In this document: positions 7,267-16,115 of the stretch, one piece after another
How positions within the stretch are numbered: position 1 is the first letter of the stretch
Layout of the letters: each line of letters starts with the position of its first letter
Assembly: GCA_023807065.1 (NCBI GenBank)
Contig: JAJJLU010000660.1
Location: 1 to 24,568 of the forward strand
Length of the DNA: 24,568 bases
From: Isotricha intestinalis
Lineage: Eukaryota > Ciliophora > Litostomatea > Vestibuliferida > Isotrichidae
Reading direction: 5' to 3'
Made by a program: the position numbers and the translations under genes
The notes under the pieces: model-generated
What the model was told of the DNA's origin: nothing
Databases searched by the model: none
What the model saw: the letters and a program-made list of their open reading frames with translations, nothing else

Positions 7267-8892
7267 ATGATTTATAATAATAGTAAAGCAGGAGATATAG
7301 GATATGAGTCTTCTCAAAACAGTAGACATTTACCTAAAATATTTACTCCAATGGAGATATCTCCAATTCCATATTCTCATCAAATAAAAACCAAAAATCA
7401 AAAATCAAATTCTAATTCTAGTTCTACATATAAATTAAATTTACCTTTTGAAACAAATGAAAGTAATATCCATTCTCATAAAATTGAAAATTCAGAAAAT
7501 TTAAAATTAAAAGAAAATTTTTGTATTATAATACCTAATAGAAAAATTTCTTCACCTATTATTTCTAGAAATAATATAAATAATGATTATGTAAATACAG
7601 AAACAAGAAATAAAAGTAATGATAAGAAAATAAAAAAAAAAAAAATTAGTCATCAAAAAAGTTTAGAATTATTTAATGAACAATTTGATAGTTTAGTGAA
7701 TGCAATAAGAAATAATCAATTAGAAAATAATAGTACATTTTATTCAAGTAAGAAAAATCATTTTTTAGAAGATGAAAATAATAATAATAAAAATGAAGAT
7801 AAAAAAGATATATTAAATAAAAAAAAGAAAAAAAATAAAAAGAAAAAAAAATTAAAAGTAAATTCATCAAGAGCATCAAATTCAAAATTAAAAGTTCCAA
7901 ATCCAATAAAAAAAGAAATAGATTCATTAGAAGAAGAAGCAAAGAGTATGACAAATACAATAGAAATAGCAAATTTTTATGAATATACGAAAAATTGTAT
8001 GAAAATAATAGTAGATATATTAGAAGAAGAATTAAAATGTAAAAGACCGAATAAAGTAACAATAAAAAATCCAAATAAAAGAAAAAAATTAGCAGTATTT
8101 GATTTAGATGAAACATTAATTCATGGAATAGTAAATACACAAAAATATGAAAATAAAGAGAATATAATAAGTATAGTTTTACCATCTAAAAAAGTAGCAA
8201 AAATAGGAGTTAATATTCGTCCTCATTGGGAAGAAGCAATAATAAGAATTAGTAAATTATATAATATTGTTATTTATACTGCTTCACATGCTTCTTATGC
8301 TGATTCTGTTTTAAATTTTATTGATCCTGAAAATAAATATTTTTATAATCGATTATATAGAAGTAATTGTATTGATATTAAATATAATGGAACTGATATT
8401 TATATTAAGGATTTAAATATTTTTGAAGGTTATGATTTAAAAGATATTTTAATTGTTGATAATTCTGTTTTAGCTTTTGCTTTTCATTTAGATAATGGAA
8501 TTCCTATTCTTCCTTATTATGATGCTAAAAATGATTTTGAATTATTATTTTGTGCTTATTATTTTGAAAGTATTTTTGAATATGACGATTTGAGAGAAGT
8601 TAATAAAAAGTTTATGAAATTAGATTATTATTTAAATCAAGCAAAAAAAGAAAAAGAAGAAGATGATGAGGATGATGAAGATGATGAAGAAGAAGAATCT
8701 GATACTACTTCTCAAACTAAATTATGTAATAATTATAATTGTTCTAATAATGAATTTTGTAATAAAGAAAAAAGTGAAGAAGAAATTATTTATGTAAATA
8801 ATAGTATTAAAAAAAAAGAGTCTAAATTTTGTGAAGAATTAAAGTTTGATTTTAGAATTTTGAGAACTAAATTTAGTCACGAAGAAAATTAA
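7267..8892 (+). CDS. FCP1/SCP-like (HAD superfamily) phosphatase
   Basis: A 541-aa protein. The catalytic domain spans about 270-450 and has the FCP1/NIF hallmarks: VFDLDETL with nucleophile Asp279 and acid/base Asp281, the YTAS motif at 337-340, the conserved Lys381 in YIKDL, and IVDNS at 396-400. The family dephosphorylates phospho-Ser/Thr in the RNA polymerase II CTD and other nuclear or membrane substrates. The N-terminal ~210 residues are low-complexity with two Lys-rich stretches (120-126, 185-196) that could be nuclear localisation signals. After the domain comes a very acidic Asp/Glu run (about 461-480). There is no BRCT domain, so it is closer to the SCP/NIF branch than to full-length FCP1. 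The first ATG was used; stop TAA. Confidence 0.93.
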   Translation: MIYNNSKAGDIGYESSQNSRHLPKIFTPMEISPIPYSHQIKTKNQKSNSNSSSTYKLNLPFETNESNIHSHKIENSENLKLKENFCIIIPNRKISSPIISRNNINNDYVNTETRNKSNDKKIKKKKISHQKSLELFNEQFDSLVNAIRNNQLENNSTFYSSKKNHFLEDENNNNKNEDKKDILNKKKKKNKKKKKLKVNSSRASNSKLKVPNPIKKEIDSLEEEAKSMTNTIEIANFYEYTKNCMKIIVDILEEELKCKRPNKVTIKNPNKRKKLAVFDLDETLIHGIVNTQKYENKENIISIVLPSKKVAKIGVNIRPHWEEAIIRISKLYNIVIYTASHASYADSVLNFIDPENKYFYNRLYRSNCIDIKYNGTDIYIKDLNIFEGYDLKDILIVDNSVLAFAFHLDNGIPILPYYDAKNDFELLFCAYYFESIFEYDDLREVNKKFMKLDYYLNQAKKEKEEDDEDDEDDEEEESDTTSQTKLCNNYNCSNNEFCNKEKSEEEIIYVNNSIKKKESKFCEELKFDFRILRTKFSHEEN

Positions 8893-9090
8893 ATTGTTAT
8901 AAAAAGTAATAAAATAGTTTAGTATTATATATAATATCTTATCAAAAGAAATTTAATGTAAAATATAATTTTAAAATTCAGTAATGAGTTTTAAATGAAA
9001 AAAATTAATTGTTATTAGTTTTAATATAATATATTTTGCTATAAATAAATTTATAAAAAATAAAATTGGATAATTTTTATTTAAAAATTA

Positions 9091-10614
9091 ATGGAAGAAG
9101 AAAAAGAAAGACAACAATATATAAATTCAACTATAATAGAAAAAGGATATAATCCCGAACAACTTTCAAATTTTATAACAAGAATAAAAGGAACAGATAT
9201 AAATTCAATTTCATTTGAAGAATTAAAAATATTAATTGAACAATTTAAAAATGAGGAATTATCAAAAACAATATTATCAGTTAATTTAAAAAAAGATAAT
9301 AATAATTTATTTAATTTATATTCTCCTTGTGAATATAATATAGAAACAGCAATTCAACAAGAATCAGAAATGTTAAAATTAGAAAGAGAAAAAAAGAAAA
9401 TTAATGTGATAATCAATGAACCTAAAATTGAAAGTAGTGGATTTTTTACTCAAAAAATTTATTCTTTTGTTATTTCTTCAGAAGAATTAAATTCAAAAGT
9501 TAAAAGAACTTATAATGATTTTGAATGGTTTAAAAATCAATTAAATCAAAGATATCCTTTTATTTTAGTTCCTCCTATTATGAAAGAAAGTATTTTTAAT
9601 AAAATTAGTTTTAATACTTTAAATACTTTAAATAGTTTAAATGTATTTAAAAGAAAAAATAGTAATAGTGAAAATAATGAAAATGAACTTTTAGAATGCA
9701 AAACTAGATATTTAAATAAATTTATTAATGCTGTGTTAAGAAAAAAAATTTTAAGAACTTCTCCTTTAACTTTAGAATTTTTAAGATTAGAAGAAAAAGA
9801 TTTTGAACAATATAAAAAAAATTTAAATAATAAACCTTTTGATTTAAAAATAACAATGAGTAATTTTAAGACAATAAAAGGTAAAATAAATATTATATTA
9901 GATGAAAAGAAAATAAATGAAGTAAATAATATTCCAAAAAAATTATTAGTTACTGAAGATTTATATTCTAAATTAAAAATAAGTTTTGATAATATAATAA
10001 ATGACTTTAATTTAATTTCTAATCATATGAAAGATTTAAGTGAAATTTTTGATAAATTAAAAATTCAATCTAAAGAAGAAAATTATAGTAAAGAAATACA
10101 AAATTTATATAAAAATTTAAAATCAGTTTTTAATTCTTGGTCAACTTCATATTTAAATCAAAGTAAATTTTTCAAAGATGATTTTTGGGAATTTTTCAAT
10201 TATAATTTATTAGAATATTATGAATTTGATACTATAAATAAACAATATTTAAATTATAAAAATGACTATGAATCATTTGGAAATAAATTAAATAATAAAA
10301 AAGAAATATTATTTAAAAATCAAGATTTTTCAAAATGGGAAGTTGAAAAAGGAATGGAAAATGAAATTCAATTATTTAAACATGATAAAAAAGCAAGTTT
10401 TAATTTAATGTGTTTTAAAGAAACTAAATACGTCGAAGCTCAAAAAAAAATTGTCTCTACTGCAATTAATTATCTTATTCAACAATTTAATAAGTTAAAT
10501 AAATATCAAGGTGAAAGAGCTAAAATTTATTTTGATGGATTGAAAGAAAGAAATCAAATTGTAACTGCTGATGCATTTAATTTAATTCAATTGTTTTCTG
10601 TTAAAACTAATTAA
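9091..10614 (+). CDS. PX-domain protein, sorting-nexin-like with putative BAR region
   Basis: A 507-aa protein. The PX domain spans about 105-235: the phosphoinositide-binding RTYNDFEWF at 139-147 corresponds to the family's RRYSDFxWL, followed by a proline loop (VPPIMK, 160-165) and the terminal helices. Residues 260-505 are predicted helical and BAR-like, as in SNX1/2/4/5-type nexins, which bind and tubulate endosomal membranes for retromer-type retrieval. The first 55 residues contain a compact motif (GYNPEQLSNFI ... FEELKILIEQF) of the kind seen at the start of ciliate sorting nexins. It is read in the same direction as the phosphatase gene, 198 bp away. Start ATG follows AAATTA; stop TAA. 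Confidence 0.88.
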   Translation: MEEEKERQQYINSTIIEKGYNPEQLSNFITRIKGTDINSISFEELKILIEQFKNEELSKTILSVNLKKDNNNLFNLYSPCEYNIETAIQQESEMLKLEREKKKINVIINEPKIESSGFFTQKIYSFVISSEELNSKVKRTYNDFEWFKNQLNQRYPFILVPPIMKESIFNKISFNTLNTLNSLNVFKRKNSNSENNENELLECKTRYLNKFINAVLRKKILRTSPLTLEFLRLEEKDFEQYKKNLNNKPFDLKITMSNFKTIKGKINIILDEKKINEVNNIPKKLLVTEDLYSKLKISFDNIINDFNLISNHMKDLSEIFDKLKIQSKEENYSKEIQNLYKNLKSVFNSWSTSYLNQSKFFKDDFWEFFNYNLLEYYEFDTINKQYLNYKNDYESFGNKLNNKKEILFKNQDFSKWEVEKGMENEIQLFKHDKKASFNLMCFKETKYVEAQKKIVSTAINYLIQQFNKLNKYQGERAKIYFDGLKERNQIVTADAFNLIQLFSVKTN

Positions 10615-10677
10615 ATATTTTTGAAATTGTATTTTTCAAAAAAAATTGTTTTTATTTAAATAAATATTTATTTATTT

Positions 10678-11535
10678 TTAATCTTTTTTCTCTTTTTTAT
10701 CATCTAATTTATCATTATCTTTTTTATCTTTATTTTCTTTATTATTATTATTATTATTAAGAGTATTATTATTTTGATTATTATTATTGTCTTGAACTTG
10801 ATTTCCTTTTCCCCAATTATAAATATAATATCCAGCAATTAAAATAAAAACTAACCATTCACTAAAACTTCCAATTCCAGCATAAATTTTATCACTTGTA
10901 GTTTTAGCATGATGATATAATATATTAACTAAAACATCATCTACGGCAGGATAAATTTTTTTTTTTTTAATTAATTGATCTCTATATAATAATAAATCAT
11001 CTGTTTCATTATCATTTATTACATTACTTACATTTTCTCCTCTAAAAAGATATAAACCTATTTCTTCTACAGTATAAAATAATAATAAAACATTATTATC
11101 ATCATCTATATTAGAAAGTGTTTTTCCATTAAAAATTTTTTTGTTTAAATTATATATGAAATTTTTTATATTTGTATTTTCAGTTTTATTTACATTGTTA
11201 TTATTATTATTTAATTTACTTGAATTAATACCTTGATAATTAAATTCATCATCATCAAAATCTGATTCAATGTTTAATTCGGTTTTATTGATTTTATTTA
11301 ATACTATTATTATTGGATAATAATACATTCGATTTAAGATATCTACTAATCTATATGTTATTACTTCTTTCTCATCTTCTGTTATGTAATTATGAGGATC
11401 ACAAATAAAATATTTTTCATTTTTAAAATTTTTTTCTATATAATTTGCTAAAGACAAATAATCCCATTGAGTAACTTCATTATTAATAAAATGTATTATT
11501 GATAAGAAAATAAAAATGAAAAAAAAAGAATTCAT
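10678..11535 (-). CDS. Secretory-pathway TPM-domain-like membrane protein
   Basis: A 285-aa protein. Residues 1-19 form a signal peptide (MNSFFFIFIFLSIIHF). Residues about 45-210 look like a TPM (TLP18.3/Psb32/MOLO-1) fold: a DPHNYITEDEKEVI start, a YPIIIVLNK strand, then VLLLFYTVEEIGLYLFRG. The match is by pattern and not certain. One transmembrane helix follows (about 226-241), then an Asn/Lys-rich cytosolic tail. The tail ends KEKKD, which satisfies a K-x-K-x-x ER-retrieval pattern. Several N-x-S/T sites lie in the lumenal part. The start codon is divergent from the next gene with only 72 bp between them, and the 3' end converges with the PX gene at 63 bp. Stop TAA. Confidence 0.78.
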   Translation of the reverse strand: MNSFFFIFIFLSIIHFINNEVTQWDYLSLANYIEKNFKNEKYFICDPHNYITEDEKEVITYRLVDILNRMYYYPIIIVLNKINKTELNIESDFDDDEFNYQGINSSKLNNNNNNVNKTENTNIKNFIYNLNKKIFNGKTLSNIDDDNNVLLLFYTVEEIGLYLFRGENVSNVINDNETDDLLLYRDQLIKKKKIYPAVDDVLVNILYHHAKTTSDKIYAGIGSFSEWLVFILIAGYYIYNWGKGNQVQDNNNNQNNNTLNNNNNNKENKDKKDNDKLDDKKEKKD

Positions 11536-11607
11536 TTTTTCAAATAAAAAAAATAAAGTGAAGTATAAAAAATAAAATAAATAAAAGTTAAAAATTGAAA
11601 AAATAAA
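11536..11607. promoter_or_regulatory. 72-bp divergent intergenic promoter region
   Basis: The start codons of the TPM-like gene (minus) and the 88-aa CaaX gene (plus) are separated by 72 A+T-rich bases. Both 5' UTRs and core promoters must fit here, so a shared bidirectional promoter is likely. I can identify no specific element. Confidence 0.5.
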
Positions 11608-11874
11608 ATGTCAGAAATACAGAAAGAAAAAAATATAAATTCAATAGAAACAAATATTGAAAATGATAAAGAAAGAGTAAATAAAGAGAATAATAATGAA
11701 AAAAAAGTAAAAAAGCATGTAACATTTACAAAACCATGTTATGAAATAATTGATGTAGAAAGTTATAAAAAATTAAATGAAGATATTTCTGAAACAAGAT
11801 TTTATTATGTTGCTGATAAAAAAGATAATAGAGATGATCATGCTAAAGCAAATTGCAGTTGTAGTGTATTTTAA
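11608..11874 (+). CDS. 88-aa CaaX protein with an RVxF-like PP1-docking motif
   Basis: A small hydrophilic protein. The first 35 residues are Asn/Glu/Lys-rich. KKHVTF (35-40) fits the RVxF consensus for docking to protein phosphatase 1, followed by TKPCYEIIDVESYKKLNED (41-59), which looks like the conserved core. The C-terminus is NCSCSVF: the last four residues CSVF form a CaaX box, and the Cys two residues upstream could be palmitoylated, a Ras-like two-signal arrangement. A membrane-anchored PP1 regulator is a reasonable inference but not shown. The divergent TPM-like gene shares its short promoter region. It is short but has gene-like composition, an A-rich ATG context and a TAA stop. Confidence 0.78.
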   Translation: MSEIQKEKNINSIETNIENDKERVNKENNNEKKVKKHVTFTKPCYEIIDVESYKKLNEDISETRFYYVADKKDNRDDHAKANCSCSVF

Positions 11875-12357
11875 GTATTAGGTAAAATGATATATTATTT
11901 CATTCATCTTGTGTAAATATATTTTTAAAAATTCAAATTTATTTTTATTTTCTTATTTTTATATTGGGGAAATTATTTATTAATTATTATATTATTATTC
12001 TAATGGGATTTATGGGAATATTTCTAATAAATTTAAAAATAATATTCCCTAAAAATAAAGTTTTTATATAATTTTTAATATATTATTAAAATAAATAATG
12101 TGTTTTTTTTAATAAAAAATTGAAATTATTTTCAACTTCATATTGAATAATAAACATTTCAAAAAACATTTTATATTGTTTTAACACATAAAAATAATAA
12201 AAATATTAAAAATAGAAAAATCTATTTAAATTATTAATATAGATAAATAAAAATTATTTAAAATTTTAAATGCAATGGAAATGTTGTAGTTATACATAAA
12301 TAATTTTTTTTTATTTAAAATAATTTAATTATAGGTTTTAAATAAATAAAAAAGATT
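11875..12357. other. Intergenic spacer before the CDPK-like gene
   Basis: A 483-bp A+T-rich gap between two plus-strand genes. A 9-bp inverted repeat, GGGAATATT (12014-12022) with AATATTCCC (12041-12049), with an 18-nt loop, is the only structure I can point to. There is no credible open frame or RNA gene. Confidence 0.6.
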
Positions 12358-14064
12358 ATGGGATGTGTTCAATCATCAAATGTGAAAGTAAATAAAATAA
12401 ACATTAATGAAAATAATTTAGATGATTTTAATTTAAATAAAGACAATAAAAAAACAATAAAAACTAATTTTGAAATTTCAAATTCTAATTTTGAAAATGA
12501 AGGTGGTGGTGAAATGATTTTGGGTGATTTAAACATTAAAGAAATAAATGGAAATTATAATATAATAAATCAAATATCAAAAAATGAAAGTTTAATTGAA
12601 TATAAAATTCAAAGAAAAAGTGATTTAAATATATTTAAGTCTTTAAAAATTATTAATAAAAAAGTTTTAAATGAAAATAATGAAAAAATTATTGAAGAAA
12701 TTAAAATATTATGTTCATTAAATCATGAAAGAATAATAAAAGTAGAAAATTGTTTTTATGATGAAAATTATTTTTATATAATTACTGAATATTGTAAATT
12801 AGGTACTTTATATGATTTAAAAAAGAAAAAAACTTTTAAAGAAAATCAAACAAAATTTATTATTTATCAATTATTAGCAGCAGTTCAATATTTATGTTCT
12901 AAAAATTTTATTCATACAGATATTAATCCAATGAATATATTAATTGATAGTAGTTTCAAATATAAAGGAGAAGAATATTATTATATTAAAATATTGGATT
13001 TTACATATAAAAGTAATTCTTCAAAAGTAAAAAATTTAGAAATTAATCTTCCTTATTATATAAGTCCTGAAATTTTAGAAATGGATTTTAATAATAAATG
13101 TGATATTTGGTCTATTGGAATAATATTATATGAAATGTTACATGGTTATTTACCTTTTAAGGGAAAAGATTATGAAGAAGTTATTTATAATATAAAAAAT
13201 TCAAATATACATTATGATAGTAATATAGTATCTCAAATTGGATTAAATTTATTGAAAAAAATGTTAGTTAGAAATTATGAAGAAAGATTAAATTCTGATG
13301 AATGTTTAAATCATATTTGGTTTGAAAGAATTGAAGAAATTAAACCTGATGAAACAAATAAAAATGAATTAAGTCAAATTAAAGAAGAAGATGATATTAT
13401 TAATAATAATAATCATAAAAAAAAATATGAAAAACAAATAAAAAGTTTATTTGAAAATATTATTCGTGATTTAAATTTAGAAAATAAAAATCAATCAAGT
13501 AGAAAAAGTATTTCTTCAGGAAGAGTTTTAAATAAGAAAAATAATTTAAAAAATGATTTAGTAAATCAAACAATTAAATTTATTCATCATTATAATAGAA
13601 GAAAATATGAAATAAAAGAAGAAAAGAAATATTTAAGAAATTTATTTGATAAATATAAAGTCAATGAAGAAATTTCTTGTGATTCTATTATAATATGTTT
13701 TAAAAAATATTCTGGTTATATTAATAATTTAGTTAATGATTTAAATTATGAAGAGAAAATTTATAATAAATTAAATAATGAAATGAATAGAAAAAAATTA
13801 AATTTAATTCAATTTCAAAATTTTTTAATCAAAGAAAAAAATGATGTTATTGAACAAAGTTTATGGACAATTTTTAGTAATTTAAGTAAAAATAATAGAA
13901 ATGATTTATTACATTGCTGTAATTCTGTTCAATCTTCTTCAAAATATAAAAAATATTTTTTGGAAATTAAAAAAGAAATTAATGAACAAAAATTAAAAGA
14001 AAATTACCTTTTTTTTGAATATAAAAATTTAGTCGAAAGAGTTGTTCAAAAAATTAGTGATTAA
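12358..14064 (+). CDS. Divergent CDPK-like kinase, probable pseudokinase, acylated N-terminus
   Basis: A 568-aa protein with CDPK layout. MGCVQSS at the start is a myristoylation plus palmitoylation signal. The kinase domain spans about 67-323: Lys97 (SLKII), a helix-C Glu, SPE (236-238) and DIWSIGIILYEML are kept. However, no Gly-rich loop is visible (67-85), HRDLKPEN reads HTDINPMN (186-193) with the catalytic Lys changed to Asn190, and DFG reads DFT (214-216). The C-terminal half (about 405-568) has the helical spacing of four EF hands (e.g. YLRNLFDKYKVNEEI) but the loops lack the D-x-D-x-D-G Ca-binding residues. So it has CDPK architecture with both activities degraded. It could be a Ca-independent scaffold, or a kinase of low activity. 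Stop TAA. Confidence 0.88.
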   Translation: MGCVQSSNVKVNKININENNLDDFNLNKDNKKTIKTNFEISNSNFENEGGGEMILGDLNIKEINGNYNIINQISKNESLIEYKIQRKSDLNIFKSLKIINKKVLNENNEKIIEEIKILCSLNHERIIKVENCFYDENYFYIITEYCKLGTLYDLKKKKTFKENQTKFIIYQLLAAVQYLCSKNFIHTDINPMNILIDSSFKYKGEEYYYIKILDFTYKSNSSKVKNLEINLPYYISPEILEMDFNNKCDIWSIGIILYEMLHGYLPFKGKDYEEVIYNIKNSNIHYDSNIVSQIGLNLLKKMLVRNYEERLNSDECLNHIWFERIEEIKPDETNKNELSQIKEEDDIINNNNHKKKYEKQIKSLFENIIRDLNLENKNQSSRKSISSGRVLNKKNNLKNDLVNQTIKFIHHYNRRKYEIKEEKKYLRNLFDKYKVNEEISCDSIIICFKKYSGYINNLVNDLNYEEKIYNKLNNEMNRKKLNLIQFQNFLIKEKNDVIEQSLWTIFSNLSKNNRNDLLHCCNSVQSSSKYKKYFLEIKKEINEQKLKENYLFFEYKNLVERVVQKISD

Positions 14065-14358
14065 AAAACAAATTTAATGTAAATTGTTTTTATATACATT
14101 TATTTTATAATTTAAAAGTATAAATTAATATTAAATAATAATGATAATATTTTTTAATAAAAAAAAGAAATGAAAATTAATATTTTATGATTGCATGAAA
14201 TAATATTTCTATTTAATAATCTTAAATTAGAATAAATTAATTATGAAAAATTGATAGAATTATTTTGAAAATTTTCCTATTAAATTTTAAATATAATTTT
14301 TAAAAAAATAAGAGAAAAAATATAAATAAAAATAATTAAAAAAAATGAATATATTAAA

Positions 14359-15765
14359 ATGTCAAAAAGTGAAAAAGAACCAAAAAAGACAGAAAAAGGT
14401 TTTAGTACTGCATTATTATTAAATTTATCTCCTTTTGAAGGAACATTAAAAGAATTAAATGAAGGAGTTGATAATAATACAAAATTAAATACAAGTGCAA
14501 GTGCAGCTCAAGATTCAACTACTAGAGTAAAGGATTTTTTATCCTTAGATTTATTAGAAAAAATTGAAGCTGAAAGTCCTTTAGTTAAATTAAAAGAAAA
14601 AAATAACAATAAATTAAATGATAATATATTAGATTTAGGTAATAATGATTTAAATTTAGATAATTCTTCTTTAAATTCTTCTGGTGATGATAGTGAAGAA
14701 GAAGAATTTGAAAGAGAAAATAAAAATAAACAAAATATTAATTCTATTAATCCTATTTTACATGAAATGGTTAAAAATAATCAAATAAATAATGATAATA
14801 ATAATATGATTCAAAATAATTTTTATATTAATCAACAAAGTTTAAATTTAAATAATGAAAATTATTCTGGTCATACAAATAAAAATTTATATTCTTATTA
14901 TGGTTCAACAAGTCAATATTTATCTAGACATATGAATAATAATAATAATCCAATTAATATAAATGAAAATAATATTGATTTTCAAATGATTAAAAATAAT
15001 AATAATGATTATATGAATAATTCAGAACTAATAAAAAAAATAAATGAAATAAATAATCAACAAAAACTTTTATACGAATATAAAAAATTACAAGAAATGC
15101 AAAAAATAAGAGAAAAACAAGAAATAATAAATAATAATAATAATTTATTTTACCAAAATTCTTTTCCTTTAAATTTTTCATATCAAAATAAAAAAAAAGA
15201 AGAGAATGAAATAAAGAGCAATAAAATAAAATTAGATAAGAATGGTAAACCATATAAAGAAGAAGATTATATAATAGAAATGTTTGGTAGAGTTGGTTGG
15301 ATTTGTGATCAATGTAATAATTTTAATTATGATACTAGAAATAAATGCAATAGATGTGGAATTCCAAAAAGTCCTAAAAAAATTAGTAAAATGAAAAGAA
15401 AAAATGAATTAAAAAGACAAGAAGAACAAGAAAAATTAAAATTACAAAATCAAATTAAAAATAAAAATCAAAAAATTAAAGAAAGAAGAGGTGATTGGAT
15501 TTGTGCTAAATGTGGAAATTTAAATTTTTCTTTTAGATTAGTTTGTAATCGATGTCAGTTAGTTAAGACTCAATCAGATTTTATTTCACAAAGAATTAAT
15601 TTTTTTAATAATCAAAATTTTCAAATGGGTAATTTTAATAATGGGAATTTTAATAATAATTTAAATAGTCAATTTCAATTTGTTAATAATGGACCTTTTT
15701 ATTTTAATAATATGAATATTATTCAATTTAATAATAATCAAAATTTAAATGAAGAAGAAAATTAA
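14359..15765 (+). CDS. Two RanBP2-type zinc fingers with Asn-rich low-complexity regions
   Basis: A 468-aa protein. Two zinc fingers of the W-x-C-x2-C-x10-C-x2-C type occur: Trp314 with Cys316, 319, 330, 333, and Trp380 with Cys382, 385, 396, 399. Each has an Asn at the fourth position after the second Cys (NFN and NLN). In ZRANB2, FUS and relatives this finger type binds single-stranded RNA, and tandem copies mark splicing or mRNA factors. The ~210 residues before the fingers and the ~60 after them are Asn/Gln-rich and prion-like. The N-terminal 100 residues include LNLSPFEGTLKELNEG and an acidic segment (about 110-120). An out-of-frame upstream ATG lies 14 bases before the chosen start. Stop TAA. 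Confidence 0.9.
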   Translation: MSKSEKEPKKTEKGFSTALLLNLSPFEGTLKELNEGVDNNTKLNTSASAAQDSTTRVKDFLSLDLLEKIEAESPLVKLKEKNNNKLNDNILDLGNNDLNLDNSSLNSSGDDSEEEEFERENKNKQNINSINPILHEMVKNNQINNDNNNMIQNNFYINQQSLNLNNENYSGHTNKNLYSYYGSTSQYLSRHMNNNNNPININENNIDFQMIKNNNNDYMNNSELIKKINEINNQQKLLYEYKKLQEMQKIREKQEIINNNNNLFYQNSFPLNFSYQNKKKEENEIKSNKIKLDKNGKPYKEEDYIIEMFGRVGWICDQCNNFNYDTRNKCNRCGIPKSPKKISKMKRKNELKRQEEQEKLKLQNQIKNKNQKIKERRGDWICAKCGNLNFSFRLVCNRCQLVKTQSDFISQRINFFNNQNFQMGNFNNGNFNNNLNSQFQFVNNGPFYFNNMNIIQFNNNQNLNEEEN

Positions 15766-16115
15766 AAAAAAGTTTTGAATGATTGTATATTATAACGAAT
15801 AGTCTATTACCATATTTTTGATCATCATTTAATTTATAAATTTAAATTATAATTTTATTATAGTTCTATAATATCAGAAATCTGAACTACTTAGAAATTT
15901 TGAAAATATAATAAACTTAAATAAAAAATGTAAAATAATTATTTATTTAGATTTCAGAAATTATATTATTTTATTAAGGACATTTTTTTCTTATTTTATT
16001 AACATTTATTATATAAAAAAACTTTTCATCATATTATTTAATTAATAAAATATAAATTTAAAATATTTATTTCCTTATAATTAAAAATTTAAAATTAAAT
16101 ATTTTAAATTAATAA
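15766..16115. other. Intergenic spacer
   Basis: A 350-bp A+T-rich gap between two plus-strand genes. I see no open frame, RNA gene or clear repeat; TCAGAAATC and ATTTCAGAAAT near 15876 and 15952 are only short partial echoes. Confidence 0.55.

Noticed and set aside
7840..7860. Poly-Lys run in the phosphatase as a possible frameshift or slippage site
   Set aside because: The long A-rich run is in frame, and coding resumes normally into a conserved domain; such runs are common in this composition.
7673..8185. 170-aa Leu/Phe-rich frame antisense to the phosphatase
   Set aside because: A composition shadow of Asn/Lys/Glu codons; the sense strand carries the DLDET catalytic domain.
14527..14548. 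A 22-nt GTAAAG...CTTAG string inside the zinc-finger gene that looks like an intron
   Set aside because: The reading frame is open through it, and removal would create an immediate TAG. It also folds as AAGGAT/ATCCTT, probably by chance. It shows that intron-like strings occur by chance here.
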